A stretch of DNA of 64,000 nucleotides from an uncultured Methanomassiliicoccales archaeon (GCA_934702355.1 CAKUXX010000003.1:109984-173983); one strand, 5' to 3'; shown: positions 50,938 to 59,290, counted from the stretch's first letter. Numbers and translations: made by a program. The notes: a model not told the origin generated them from the sequence alone.

Positions 50938-51840
50938 TCACTCCAGCGACCTCAACCACTCCGTGGTGCGCCTGCATCCCTCAGCGAAGCTGACCTCCGC
51001 CCTGAATCCCGTGTCCTCCTCCGTCTTGGAGCAGTCGAACGTCTCCAACGGGAGACTGACGCCCGTGAACGGGATGTTCCCGAAACGGAACTCCAGTTCG
51101 GGAGCGACGGCATCGCGCATCTCCAGGAGGAACTCCCTCAGCGGTTTCGCTCCGGAACTGCCGATCATGTAATCTGTGAAAGGCGAGCCGTTCTCGCCTA
51201 TGAGCCTGAATGCGCGGGCAACGTCGTCGATGTAGACGAAATCATAGTTCTGCGTGGCGACGGTGAACTCCGGGGAGATCCCGTCGATGCACTTGCGCAG
51301 AGTTGAATTGACCAGCCTGGGGCTGAATTCCCCCGGACCGTATGCGTTGGTTATCATCGGCCATATCAGGTCGATGCCTATCTCCGAAGCGGCGGAACGG
51401 CACATGATGTGTGCTGTGGCCTTTCCGCAGCCGTAGATATTGCCCTGTCCGGGACGCATGCCGTCGGAATATGCGGCTGCGATGACCTCGCGCTCCATTA
51501 TCGAACCCGCATGAAGGAATCTTGTGCATCCGAGTGCCTTCGCGACCTTCATCGCATCGACCGTCCATGCCGCATTGTCCAGCTGAAGACGGACATCTGC
51601 CCTCTTCGGACCTGCGGAACCTTCCCATGCGAGATCGTAGAACACGTCGCATCCGCCCGAGATGATATCGGACAATTTGGAAATATCCTTGCGGGAGTAG
51701 CTTACAACCTCGACATCCAGACCTTCCAGACGCTCCTGACCGCTGTGCACCGCGGCCACGACATCGTATCCGTTGCCGATCAGCTCCCTGACAACTGCCG
51801 AGCCGACGAAACCGTTGGCCCCCGTTACCACTGCCCTCAT
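50938..51840 (-). CDS. NAD(P)-dependent sugar epimerase/reductase (SDR, CDP-deoxysugar pathway)
   Basis: A 300-residue extended short-chain dehydrogenase. TGANGFVGSAVVREL is the nucleotide-binding loop, HAGSIMERE contains the active-site Ser, and IYGCGKATAHIMC is the YxxxK pair. WPMITNAYGPGEFSPR and the C-terminal sugar-binding region follow. It is encoded between rfbG and the RfbC-like epimerase, so it probably reduces or epimerises the CDP-4-keto-6-deoxyhexose, in the manner of RfbJ or paratose/abequose synthases. It overlaps rfbG by 4 bp. Confidence 0.85.
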   Translation of the reverse strand: MRAVVTGANGFVGSAVVRELIGNGYDVVAAVHSGQERLEGLDVEVVSYSRKDISKLSDIISGGCDVFYDLAWEGSAGPKRADVRLQLDNAAWTVDAMKVAKALGCTRFLHAGSIMEREVIAAAYSDGMRPGQGNIYGCGKATAHIMCRSAASEIGIDLIWPMITNAYGPGEFSPRLVNSTLRKCIDGISPEFTVATQNYDFVYIDDVARAFRLIGENGSPFTDYMIGSSGAKPLREFLLEMRDAVAPELEFRFGNIPFTGVSLPLETFDCSKTEEDTGFRAEVSFAEGCRRTTEWLRSLE

Positions 51841-52898
51841 GACATCCCCTCGTAAATTCCGATCTGTCTGCGCATAACATCCAACACATCATCGCCTGCG
51901 ACCCATGCCTTCGTCCATTCGACCGTGCGGTCTATCGCATCGCCGATATGCCATCTGGGAACGAATCCCAGCTTCTCCCTGATCAACGTGCTGTCCAATT
52001 TCAGGAAATTGGCCTCATGAGGACCGTTGTCGTTGTGGGTGACCCAACGGACATCCCCGCCCCAGCTCCCGCAGAACATGTCGGCCAGCTGACCGGTTGT
52101 GACGCAGTCCTCCTTCCTGGGGCCGACGTTGTATGCGCCTGCCAGAGAGGGATCAGATGCCTGTGCCTGTATTATCGTGAGATATGCGTGAAGTGGCTCC
52201 AGGACATGCTGGTAGGGACGCACCGAGTTGGGATTCCGGAGTTCTATCGGCCTGCCTGCGATCGCCGCGTTGACACAGTCCGGGACGATGCGGTCCTTCG
52301 CGAAATCCCCTCCGCCGATGACGTTTCCCGCCCTTGCTGTGGATACGGGGCACACATCTCCGAGGAAGCTCCTCCTGTAGCTGTGCGTGACCAGCTCCGA
52401 GCAGCTCTTGGAATTGGAATAGGGATCGTATCCGTCCAACGGATCGGTCTCCGTGTAATGCTTGTCTGTCTCCAGATTGTCGTAGACCTTGTCGGTGGTG
52501 ACGTTCAGGAACGATTCCGCGCCGGGATGCTTCCTCAGACACTCGAGTATGTTGACCGTGCCCATTACGTTGGTCTCGTATGTGTACCTGGGATCCCTGT
52601 ACCCTTCGCGGACTATAGGCTGCGCGGCCATGTGGATGACCACATCCGGGTCGACCTCCGAATAGAACGATTCCAGCGAGTCCAGGTCCCTGATGTCCCC
52701 GATGCGGGAATCGACCATATCGTCCAGAGAAGCGAGCTCATAGAGACTCGGATCCGTGGGAGGCTCCAGGGAGTATCCGTGGACCTTGGCACCCATACTG
52801 TCCAGCAGGACGCACATCCAGGACCCTTTGAACCCCGTGTGGCCGGTCAGGAGCACATCCTTGCCCCTGAAGAAACTGCAGTCCAAGGGGATCACCAT
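51837..52898 (-). CDS. rfbG: CDP-glucose 4,6-dehydratase
   Basis: A 353-residue SDR enzyme making CDP-4-keto-6-deoxyglucose. LTGHTGFKGSWMCVLLDSMG is the distinctive RfbG N-terminus; HMAAQPIVREGYRDPRYTYE, NVTTDKVYDN, YDPYSNSKSCSELVTHSYR (YxxxK) and RAGNVIGGGDFAKDRIVPD follow. The ATG at 52898 overlaps rfbF by 7 bp; the longer frame to 52970 is antisense-free noise inside rfbF. Confidence 0.95.
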   Translation of the reverse strand: MVIPLDCSFFRGKDVLLTGHTGFKGSWMCVLLDSMGAKVHGYSLEPPTDPSLYELASLDDMVDSRIGDIRDLDSLESFYSEVDPDVVIHMAAQPIVREGYRDPRYTYETNVMGTVNILECLRKHPGAESFLNVTTDKVYDNLETDKHYTETDPLDGYDPYSNSKSCSELVTHSYRRSFLGDVCPVSTARAGNVIGGGDFAKDRIVPDCVNAAIAGRPIELRNPNSVRPYQHVLEPLHAYLTIIQAQASDPSLAGAYNVGPRKEDCVTTGQLADMFCGSWGGDVRWVTHNDNGPHEANFLKLDSTLIREKLGFVPRWHIGDAIDRTVEWTKAWVAGDDVLDVMRRQIGIYEGMS

Positions 52899-53662
52899 AC
52901 TTTCCAGGGGGCCTTGCCGGAATCCCAGAGCTTCTGGAGACCCTCCTTGTCGCGGAGTGTGTCCATGCACTGCCAGAATCCGTTGTGCTTGTATGCGTTG
53001 AGCTGTCCGTCCGCAGCCAGCCTCTCGATCGGCTCGCGCTCGAATGTTGTGTCATCTCCGTCGATGTAGTCGATGACGGAACGGTCCAGGACCATGAATC
53101 CCCCGTTGATCCATCCGACATCATCGGCGCTCTTCTCCCTGAATGACAGGACATCGTCGCCGTTCATGTCCATGATGCCGAACCTCCCTGCGGGACGGAC
53201 CGCGAGGATCGTCGCCTTCTTGCCGCGCTCCTCGTGGAACCTTATCACATCTCCGACAGGAACGTCGGAGACCCCGTCGCCGTATGTGAGGCAGAAGGAT
53301 TCGTCGTCGCCCAGATAGTCCTTGATGCGCTTGATGCGGCCGCCGGTCATGGTGTTGAGACCGGTATCCGCAACAGTGACCCTCCAGGGCTCCGATTCAT
53401 TGGAGTGGACGGTCATCGTCCCGGATTTGAAATCGAAGGTTATGTCGCTGTTGTACAGCGCATAGTTGGAGAAGTACTCCTTGATGATGTGCTGCTTGTA
53501 ACCGGCACAGATTATGAAATCGGTTATCCCGCTGGCGCCGTAGATCTTCATGATATGCCAAAGGATCGGCTTGTCCCCGATCTCGATCATGGGCTTTGGC
53601 TTCAGATGACTCTCCTCAGAGATCCTAGTTCCGAAGCCGCCGGCGAGAATTACTGCCTTCAT
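52892..53662 (-). CDS. rfbF: glucose-1-phosphate cytidylyltransferase
   Basis: A 256-residue nucleotidyltransferase that makes CDP-glucose. MKAVILAGGFGTRISEESHL, then KPKPMIEIGDKPILWHIMKI, GYKQHIIKEYFSNYALYNSD, TGLNTMTGGRIKR, YGDGVSDV and INGGFMVLD, ending GFWQCMDTLRDK, are all RfbF hallmarks. It begins the CDP-6-deoxysugar cluster rfbF-rfbG-SDR-rfbC-glf, whose members overlap or abut. Confidence 0.96.
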   Translation of the reverse strand: MKAVILAGGFGTRISEESHLKPKPMIEIGDKPILWHIMKIYGASGITDFIICAGYKQHIIKEYFSNYALYNSDITFDFKSGTMTVHSNESEPWRVTVADTGLNTMTGGRIKRIKDYLGDDESFCLTYGDGVSDVPVGDVIRFHEERGKKATILAVRPAGRFGIMDMNGDDVLSFREKSADDVGWINGGFMVLDRSVIDYIDGDDTTFEREPIERLAADGQLNAYKHNGFWQCMDTLRDKEGLQKLWDSGKAPWKVW

Positions 53663-53713
53663 TTTATCGGGTCGCGATTGACGCGCAGGATATTAACGGT
53701 TCGCCAGACCGTC

Positions 53714-54313
53714 TCATTCCGCCGGTCCGTTCCCCTGTCCGGAGTCGAGACCGTTGCGCTTCTTCATCACGAACGACAGCGCAAAGCTCACGGCCAATAT
53801 CACCACGAGCATCACGAGCGTCATGGTCTGGGCGGATTCCGCATAATATCTGTAGAACTGATCGCTCAGGAGCATTATCGCGCCGTATTTCAGGATGCAT
53901 CCGAGCGTTATGTAGAACCAGCTCTTCTTGACATCCCATTTTGCGATGCATATGAACGCGCCCGCGAACGGTATCGTCGGAGCGATGCGGTTCAGAAGGA
54001 GCAGACGCTCGTCCTTCAGCATCAGGAAGTTGACATACTTGTCCACCACCCTGGAGACCTTGGCGGGTATGCGGATGTGCTTCACCACATAGTACAGCGA
54101 GAATATGCCGATCCACTCTGCCAGGATGGCCGCTCCGAGAAGCTCCAGTCCGAACGGTATGGAAGGATCGTAGGAGAAACCCATTATGAAGAAGAACTCG
54201 GGAAGCGTGGGGAACAGGAACGCGTCGATCAGGAATATCAGGAAGATGCAGAGTACGACCCCCCATCCGCCGTCCGCGCCGAATATGTCGAACAGGAGCT
54301 GCCCCACATCCAT
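53714..54313 (-). CDS. DedA/VTT-domain membrane protein
   Basis: A 199-residue protein with about five helices. LLLLNRIAPTIPFAGAFICI resembles the RxxPxxPxxxG motif of the SNARE-associated (VTT/DedA) domain, with DVKKSWFYITLGCILKYGAI as the following helix. Such proteins are now thought to act as lipid or lipid-carrier transporters, including polyprenyl-phosphate recycling, which would suit the glycan genes around it. It lies one base after the GT4 gene. The gap 53663-53713 has no gene. Confidence 0.7.
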   Translation of the reverse strand: MDVGQLLFDIFGADGGWGVVLCIFLIFLIDAFLFPTLPEFFFIMGFSYDPSIPFGLELLGAAILAEWIGIFSLYYVVKHIRIPAKVSRVVDKYVNFLMLKDERLLLLNRIAPTIPFAGAFICIAKWDVKKSWFYITLGCILKYGAIMLLSDQFYRYYAESAQTMTLVMLVVILAVSFALSFVMKKRNGLDSGQGNGPAE

Positions 54314-54314
54314 C

Positions 54315-55406
54315 TCAGATGTCCCCGTTGATCACGTCTTTGAACAGCTGCTCCACCTTGAGGATCTGTGTGTCCCAGGTGACCTCGCGGGAGACCTTGA
54401 TCGCCTTCTTGGAAAGATCCGCCCTGAGGTCCTCGTCGGAGTTGAGGTGGTTGATTGCTTCTGCAAGGCCTTTGCAATCCTTTGGCTTGACATAGTATCC
54501 CGCGTCTTTGACGTTTCCTGGAAGGCCGTCGACATCGGTGCAGACGATCGGCTTGCCGTAAGAGAGCGCCTCCAATGCCGCAAGGCCGTATGATTCGTAC
54601 AGAGAGGGCATCACGAAGAACCTGCATGTCCCCATGAGCCTGGCCTTCTCCTCCTCGGAGACCCACCCCTTGATCTCGACGCGGCTGTCGAGACCGTATC
54701 TGGAGATCATCTTCCGGAGCTTCTTCTCCTCCGGACCCGTTCCGCACAGGACGAGCTTGCAATCGGTGGACCTCATGGCCTCGATCAGATAGGTCAGACC
54801 TTTCGTGTCCACCAGACGCCCGAGGCTGAGAATGAAGTCGCCCTCTTCGTCACAGAGTTCGGGGACCTCGTCCAGACAGTTGTCGATGGCAGTCATGCGG
54901 GACGGCTCGATGCCGTGTTTGATCAGATCCTGTCTGACGAATTCGGTGACGGGCATGATGTGGTCATATGTGTTCAATTTCTTGCGATACAACCTATCAT
55001 TGGCCTCGGAGATGACCCCCTGTATGCCGCGCCCCTCACCCCACATGTTGTGGTAGGTGAAGATCTTCTTGCCACCATACTTGGCCACCTCGCCGTCGAA
55101 GCTCGGGGCCCAGCGATAGTTGTAGTCGACGATGTCAGGCTTTGTGGAGCTGAGATAGTCCAAAGCCCCGTGGGTGACGACGTAAGGGGGGTTGTATACG
55201 TTGTAGAATTTGGATGGAATCCTGACGATTCTGTAGCCATCATCGGACTCTTCCTCCAGAGGCGTTCCCGGAAGCTGAGAGGTCAAGATCGTGACGTCAT
55301 GTCCGAGTCTTGCAAGATGCTTCGCTGTGACATGCATCCTGCGCTCTATTCCGCCCATAGAAGGGAAGAAGTAAGGATTGGCCTCGACAACCGTCATTGA
55401 CTCCAT
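54315..55406 (-). CDS. GT4-family glycosyltransferase
   Basis: A 363-residue glycosyltransferase. NPYFFPSMGGIERRMHVTAK is the acceptor-side loop. TYHNMWGEGRGIQG, DNCLDEVPELCDEEGDFILS, LGRLVDTKGLTYLIEAM, CGTGPEEKKLRKM and the catalytic MPSLYESYGLAALEALSYGK (E-x7-E) follow. PimA-like enzymes share this layout. The ATG at 55406 has an AGGTG site upstream. It is co-directional with the DedA gene downstream. Confidence 0.9.
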   Translation of the reverse strand: MESMTVVEANPYFFPSMGGIERRMHVTAKHLARLGHDVTILTSQLPGTPLEEESDDGYRIVRIPSKFYNVYNPPYVVTHGALDYLSSTKPDIVDYNYRWAPSFDGEVAKYGGKKIFTYHNMWGEGRGIQGVISEANDRLYRKKLNTYDHIMPVTEFVRQDLIKHGIEPSRMTAIDNCLDEVPELCDEEGDFILSLGRLVDTKGLTYLIEAMRSTDCKLVLCGTGPEEKKLRKMISRYGLDSRVEIKGWVSEEEKARLMGTCRFFVMPSLYESYGLAALEALSYGKPIVCTDVDGLPGNVKDAGYYVKPKDCKGLAEAINHLNSDEDLRADLSKKAIKVSREVTWDTQILKVEQLFKDVINGDI

Positions 55407-55496
55407 TAAGACACCTGCTGACTGATGCTGGACTCATGATATGAACATTCGCAAAAATGTCACGTACATGCAGGGACCTCCAGAGACGATGGATCG

Positions 55497-56522
55497 TCAA
55501 ACCAGGCGGTTCCCTGTAATGTTCGCACCCTCAGGAACGACTGTCCCGTCACGGAGCACCTCATCTCTTATCGTCGCACCTTTGCCTACGATGCATCCTT
55601 CCCCGAGGATCGCATTTGTCAAAGTTACACATTCGATCCTGCACCTGGGCATGACCAGCGAGTTAACGATAGTCGATGATGAGACCTTGCAGCCCCCAGA
55701 AACCACAGAAGCCTCAATAACGGAATCAGACACTTCAGCACCATATCCAACGTAAGTTGTGCCCTCACGCTTGCATCCGGATGCTGTCCCCGGACCTTCT
55801 GACCCGAACTCCGACTCCGCAACGCACAGATTTGCCCTCAGAAGGTCATGCGGCCTTCCGACATCCATCCAGAGTCCGTCCAGCCTGTGTCCCTGTACCC
55901 TTCTTCCCTCGGCGATGACCTTCGGGATCAAGTCCATCGAGAAATCGAAGAATGTGTTCTCGGGCACCAGCTCTATAGCGGTTTTCTGGACGACGTAGAC
56001 ACCCGCGTTTATCAGATTGGAGAAGACCTCCTCCGGCTTCGGCTTGTCCTTGAACGCCGTTATCCTCAGGTCGTCGTCCACACAGGCGATCCCGTAATCG
56101 CAGGGATTGTCCACAGGGATCAGCAGATCCGTGATCTCCGCCCCCGTCCTGATATGCGTGGCGATCTCCCCTGCCACATCCAAGTCGGCGAACACATCGC
56201 CGTTGGCGGCGACGAACGTCTCGTCCAGCCTGTCCTCGACGAGCTTTATCGCCCCTCCGGTGCCGCGGGGCTCGTCCTCATATGAATACTCTATATGGAT
56301 CCCAAGATCGCTTCCGTCCCCGAGGACCTCCATCATGCCGGGCTTGTACCCGCAGGCCAGGATGACCTCTTCGATGCCTGCCCTGGCCATGGACCTCAGG
56401 AGATACCATATGCAGGGACGGTCGGCCACGGGCAAAACGGGCTTCGGGCGCGTCTCCGTCAGCGGAAGGAGTCTTGTCCCCTTGCCGCCGACCATGATGA
56501 CCGCCTGCTTCACCTTCGTCAT
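55497..56522 (-). CDS. sugar-1-phosphate nucleotidyltransferase with left-handed helix domain (mannose- or heptose-1-P guanylyltransferase candidate)
   Basis: A 341-residue protein. MVGGKGTRLLPLTETRPKPV is the nucleotide loop with catalytic Lys, VAANGDVFADLDVAGE the metal site, INAGVYVVQKTAIELV and LDGLWMDVGRPHDLLRAN the sugar pocket. From about residue 245 hexapeptide-type repeats form a left-handed helix (VSDSVIEASVVSGGCKVSSS). It resembles archaeal GDP-mannose pyrophosphorylases. With GmhA-GmhB and HddA in the window it could also serve as HddC, activating heptose-1-phosphate. The ATG at 56522 overlaps the DUF89 gene by 4 bp. Confidence 0.82.
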   Translation of the reverse strand: MTKVKQAVIMVGGKGTRLLPLTETRPKPVLPVADRPCIWYLLRSMARAGIEEVILACGYKPGMMEVLGDGSDLGIHIEYSYEDEPRGTGGAIKLVEDRLDETFVAANGDVFADLDVAGEIATHIRTGAEITDLLIPVDNPCDYGIACVDDDLRITAFKDKPKPEEVFSNLINAGVYVVQKTAIELVPENTFFDFSMDLIPKVIAEGRRVQGHRLDGLWMDVGRPHDLLRANLCVAESEFGSEGPGTASGCKREGTTYVGYGAEVSDSVIEASVVSGGCKVSSSTIVNSLVMPRCRIECVTLTNAILGEGCIVGKGATIRDEVLRDGTVVPEGANITGNRLV

Positions 56523-57406
56523 CGGTTCCCGCCTCCGGGCATCCTGATCTTCAGCACGTTCAGCTCCGTTCCAACGCCCAACGACCTGGCCACAGGGACG
56601 CATTTGGTCCTCAGTATGTGCGCTATCGGCACCGGGAGATCGAAATCGGATGATGCTTCGTAGTTGGCCATCCCCTTCGCCAGGATGAACCCGCAGCGGG
56701 AGATCTCCTCGGCCATATCGTCGGGGACGTCGTTCCAGTCGACGCCGATGTAGAACTTGCCGGTGGTGACTATCCTGTCCATCTCCCTGTCGAGACCGAT
56801 GCGCTCGGCATCCTGCATCGTCACGTCGTTGAGGATCGGTGCTCCGCGAACGACTCCCACGACGCGCTTGCCCATGCGGCGAAGCTGCCTGATCAGGACC
56901 TTGTCCAGCTGGGATTCGCCGCAGTTGTCGAAGATGTAAACGACTCCGGGGACCTTGTCCAGGACTGCCCTCATGGCATCGATGTCGTCGTGGCCCAGGC
57001 CCTGCGCCATCATCCCGTCGAAGACTCCCATGAACTCGTCCGGGTCGCTTATCGCCGTTCCCGCCCCGAAATCCATTATGTTGCCGACCACGGCCGCCAT
57101 CACCGCTGCCCTGAGCGGATCGTCCGACGACTTCACGGCATCGTCCAAGGCGGTCATGAACGGTTCGGCCACTTCATCGGCCCTGACCTTCAGGTCGTAG
57201 TACGGGTCCTCCGAGCCCACTGCCTCATACGCGCGGCGGTGGACCTCTGTGGCGATCTCGACCGATCTCATGCCGGGGTCCATCATGGCGGAGAACACGT
57301 CCGCAGCGGATTTCACAGCCTCGAACTCGCGCCCGTTGCCGACCAGACGGGACTGGAAAAGGACCCTTTTCATGAGACACGGGGCACAATCAGCATCGAA
57401 TCTCAT
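56519..57406 (-). CDS. DUF89/ARMT1-like metal-dependent phosphatase
   Basis: A 295-residue protein. RFDADCAPCLMKRVLFQSRL has the N-terminal Cys pair of archaeal DUF89 proteins. VVYIFDNCGESQLDKVLIRQ and VVRGAPILNDVTMQDAERIG hold the conserved Asp-Asn metal site, and FILAKGMANYEASSD the later Lys/Asn/Glu. The family hydrolyses small phosphorylated metabolites, often as damage control of sugar phosphates. Coupling by overlap to a sugar-1-phosphate nucleotidyltransferase suits that. The ATG at 57406 follows a GGTG site. Confidence 0.88.
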   Translation of the reverse strand: MRFDADCAPCLMKRVLFQSRLVGNGREFEAVKSAADVFSAMMDPGMRSVEIATEVHRRAYEAVGSEDPYYDLKVRADEVAEPFMTALDDAVKSSDDPLRAAVMAAVVGNIMDFGAGTAISDPDEFMGVFDGMMAQGLGHDDIDAMRAVLDKVPGVVYIFDNCGESQLDKVLIRQLRRMGKRVVGVVRGAPILNDVTMQDAERIGLDREMDRIVTTGKFYIGVDWNDVPDDMAEEISRCGFILAKGMANYEASSDFDLPVPIAHILRTKCVPVARSLGVGTELNVLKIRMPGGGNR

Positions 57407-57424
57407 TTGAAACACCAGAATGAA

Positions 57425-57444
57425 GCCTGTATCACGCCACAGGC
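57425..57444 (-). terminator. hairpin between aEF1B and the DUF89 gene
   Basis: GCCTGT-ATCACGCC-ACAGGC is a perfect 6-bp stem, 19 bases before the DUF89 start on the minus strand. Confidence 0.35.
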
Positions 57445-57460
57445 GGCGTTGGTTAAGGAT

Positions 57461-57476
57461 GTGGGGTCGCCCCCAC
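57461..57476 (-). terminator. terminator hairpin of the zinc-ribbon/aEF1B operon
   Basis: GTGGGG-TCGC-CCCCAC is a perfect 6-bp stem 15 bases after the aEF1B stop. It supports a transcript end there. Confidence 0.45.
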
Positions 57477-57490
57477 GTTTTGTACCTTAC

Positions 57491-57760
57491 TCAGACGACG
57501 GTGTTCGAGACGCACTCGACGTTCTCGATACCGGCGATGGAGCTAAGTGCCTGCTCGAGCTTTCCACCGACCTCTTCGTCGGTGTCGTCGATCAGGAACC
57601 CTGCGTTGACCTTCATGAGTCCGAAGGCGACGGGGAGGACCTTTGTCTCGAGGAGCTGGACCCCTGCGGGGAGAACTCCGGAGAGCTGGTTGATCACATT
57701 GTCGAGATCGACCTCGGTGCTCTCGGGCATGAGGTCGTAAGCTGCTGCAATCTGTCCCAT
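57491..57760 (-). CDS. elongation factor aEF1B (EF-1 beta)
   Basis: An 89-residue nucleotide-exchange factor for aEF1A. AYDLMPESTEVDLDNVINQL, then LETKVLPVAFGLMKVNAGFL and IENVECVSNTVV, cover the small alpha-beta domain of the archaeal factor. A GAGG site precedes the ATG. It lies 9 bp after a short zinc-ribbon gene, a recurrent archaeal pair. Confidence 0.95.
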   Translation of the reverse strand: MGQIAAAYDLMPESTEVDLDNVINQLSGVLPAGVQLLETKVLPVAFGLMKVNAGFLIDDTDEEVGGKLEQALSSIAGIENVECVSNTVV

Positions 57761-57769
57761 CTGGATTCC

Positions 57770-57937
57770 TCACGGTCCGATGAATCCGCATTTCTTGCAC
57801 TCGTAGGATACACCCTGGTCACGGCAGTTGGAGCACCTTCCAATCTCGTACTCACCGCAGCGGGGGCACTTGAAGAAAGTATTTGCCTTGCCAACCAGCC
57901 TCTTACCACAGGAAGAGCATATTTTATCGGCTGCCAT
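57770..57937 (-). CDS. small zinc-ribbon protein (HVO_2753-like)
   Basis: A 55-residue protein: MAADKICSSCGKRLVGKA, then FFKCPRCGEYEIG, RCSNCRDQ and YECKKCGFIGP. It has four CxxC(G) pairs, i.e. two zinc sites. Small archaeal proteins of this kind upstream of aEF1B are known as RNA-binding two-zinc ribbons, but the role is not settled. A TATA box on the minus strand (57958-57968) lies about 25 bases from the ATG, so the message is probably leaderless. Confidence 0.88.
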   Translation of the reverse strand: MAADKICSSCGKRLVGKANTFFKCPRCGEYEIGRCSNCRDQGVSYECKKCGFIGP

Positions 57938-57957
57938 GATGAACCGATTAGTATTCT

Positions 57958-57968
57958 CCTATATAACC
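57958..57968 (-). promoter_or_regulatory. TATA box of the zinc-ribbon/aEF1B operon
   Basis: On the minus strand GGTTATATAGG is centred about 26 bases before the ATG at 57937. Confidence 0.6.
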
Positions 57969-57985
57969 TAAATTACGGAAGGTTC

Positions 57986-58008
57986 CCCTATGGGAATGCA
58001 CCATAGGG
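57986..58008 (-). terminator. terminator hairpin of the Dol-P-Man synthase gene
   Basis: CCCTATGG-GAATGCA-CCATAGGG is a perfect 8-bp stem with a 7-base loop, 18 bases after the stop at 58026. Confidence 0.5.
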
Positions 58009-58025
58009 TGATATGGAGGCCGATA

Positions 58026-58790
58026 TCACTTCTTCTCGGCGGGGTACATCTCGTAGTAGTCCACGTGGTACAGCTTCGCGATGACCTTGGCGGTGAACTT
58101 CCCGAAACCCCACAGCTGGTGGAACGTCATTATGGGGACCTTGGGGTTGAGATGCGACTCGCCCTCCGCCCTGGTTCCGAAATCGTACCTGAAATAGCGG
58201 ATGTCCAGCTTCCTGTCGGAGAATTTGAGGAGATCCATCAGGACCTTCCATCCGCGGAGCTCCAGGCTGTCCCAGTTGTCGAGGATCTCCTGCCTGAAGA
58301 CATCGCAGCGTAGGGCGAACAGACCGCTCATCATGTCCTTGGTGGTCTGCTTCCCGTGAAGCTTGAAGAAGAACTTGCAGAACAGTTCGACCAGTTCCGA
58401 TCCGGCCGCCCTCTTGAATCCCATAGACATCCTGCTGGTCCTCCATCCGACGCAGAGGTCCGCTCCTGCATCCATCTGCGCCACGAGTCCGCCGAGTGCG
58501 GAAACGGGGTGCTGGAAGTCGCAGTCCATGCACATCGCATAATCTGTGTCGGCGATGGTGAATCCCTCGAGGACCGATGCTCCGAGACCTCTCTTGGCAG
58601 GGTCGCGGACATAGAATGTCAGAAGCGGGTCGTTGAGGGCCTCAACCTCCTCGCGGGTCCTGTCCGTGGAGTTATCGTCCATGAAAAGGATCTTGTAGTC
58701 AGGATATGCGGCCCTGATCGCCTTGGCTATGTTGGCGATGTTCTTCTCTTCGTTGTATGTGGGGATCACAATCGTACAGGTTCCTGTCAT
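58026..58790 (-). CDS. GT2-family dolichyl-phosphate-mannose synthase-like glycosyltransferase
   Basis: A 254-residue GT-A enzyme. CTIVIPTYNEEKNIANIAKA, then FMDDNSTDRTREEVEAL, RGLGASVLEGFTIADTDY, the DxD-type CMDCDFQHP, TTKDMMSGLFALRCDVF and RAEGESHLNP match DPM1. No C-terminal membrane helix is obvious, so it resembles the short DPM1 form. It would make the polyprenyl-phosphate-mannose donor for the six GT-C enzymes in the window. A TATA element lies at 58860-58869. Confidence 0.9.
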   Translation of the reverse strand: MTGTCTIVIPTYNEEKNIANIAKAIRAAYPDYKILFMDDNSTDRTREEVEALNDPLLTFYVRDPAKRGLGASVLEGFTIADTDYAMCMDCDFQHPVSALGGLVAQMDAGADLCVGWRTSRMSMGFKRAAGSELVELFCKFFFKLHGKQTTKDMMSGLFALRCDVFRQEILDNWDSLELRGWKVLMDLLKFSDRKLDIRYFRYDFGTRAEGESHLNPKVPIMTFHQLWGFGKFTAKVIAKLYHVDYYEMYPAEKK

Positions 58791-58859
58791 ATCCTATCCT
58801 CCGGCTGTCATGGGATGCGGCCGCGCCGCATGTCTTTCTGACAGTCGCTAGGTCCGACG

Positions 58860-58869
58860 ATTATAAAAC
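58860..58869 (-). promoter_or_regulatory. TATA box of the Dol-P-Man synthase gene
   Basis: On the minus strand GTTTTATAAT lies about 75 bases before the ATG at 58790, implying a leader of roughly 45-50 bases. Confidence 0.5.
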
Positions 58870-58937
58870 CGCAACGGCTGACGGAAGTGCAATCTGATTG
58901 ACGGATTTGTGTGGGCCCTGATTCAAGGTACCAAATA

Positions 58938-58953
58938 GTACAACACATTGTAC
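58938..58953. promoter_or_regulatory. palindrome ahead of the antitoxin-like gene
   Basis: GTACAA-CACA-TTGTAC, 6-bp arms and a 4-base spacer, ends 15 bases before the ATG at 58969. This is the usual position of an autoregulatory operator for ribbon-helix-helix antitoxins. Confidence 0.45.
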
Positions 58954-58968
58954 CACCTTGGTGACAGA

Positions 58969-59193
58969 ATGGCATTCTCGCTGACATTGACCGAGGAAGA
59001 AGAGGGTCTCGCCAGAAGATATTCTGAATCGTCAGGCATTTCGATGGAGGAGGCCTTCAAAAGGGCATTGTTCGAAAAGATCGAGGACGAATACGACCTT
59101 ACAGCCGGGGAAGCAGCATACAGCAGGTTTCTTGAGAACCCCCAAACCTACACCCATAGTGAAGTTCTGAAAATGTTCGATGACGACGAATGA
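58969..59193 (+). CDS. ribbon-helix-helix antitoxin-like protein (RelB/DUF6290-like), orphan
   Basis: A 74-residue protein. It starts MAFSLTLTEEEEGLARRYSE, then SGISMEEAFKRALFEKIEDE and an acidic C-terminus. A short strand followed by two helices is the pattern of RHH antitoxins. The ATG at 58969 follows GGTGACAG and is preferred over the ATG at 58948. No RelE or other toxin gene follows: the next 97 bp lead into the phosphohexomutase gene. It may be an orphan antitoxin or a free-standing regulator. Confidence 0.65.
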   Translation: MAFSLTLTEEEEGLARRYSESSGISMEEAFKRALFEKIEDEYDLTAGEAAYSRFLENPQTYTHSEVLKMFDDDE

Positions 59194-59290
59194 GCCGTGT
59201 CACAAATGTGATCGGGCACTGAAAAAAGGTCACCAACTCGCTGGTCACCTACCCCACAAAATTAAGAATCACGGCGCCGTCGGACCCCTC

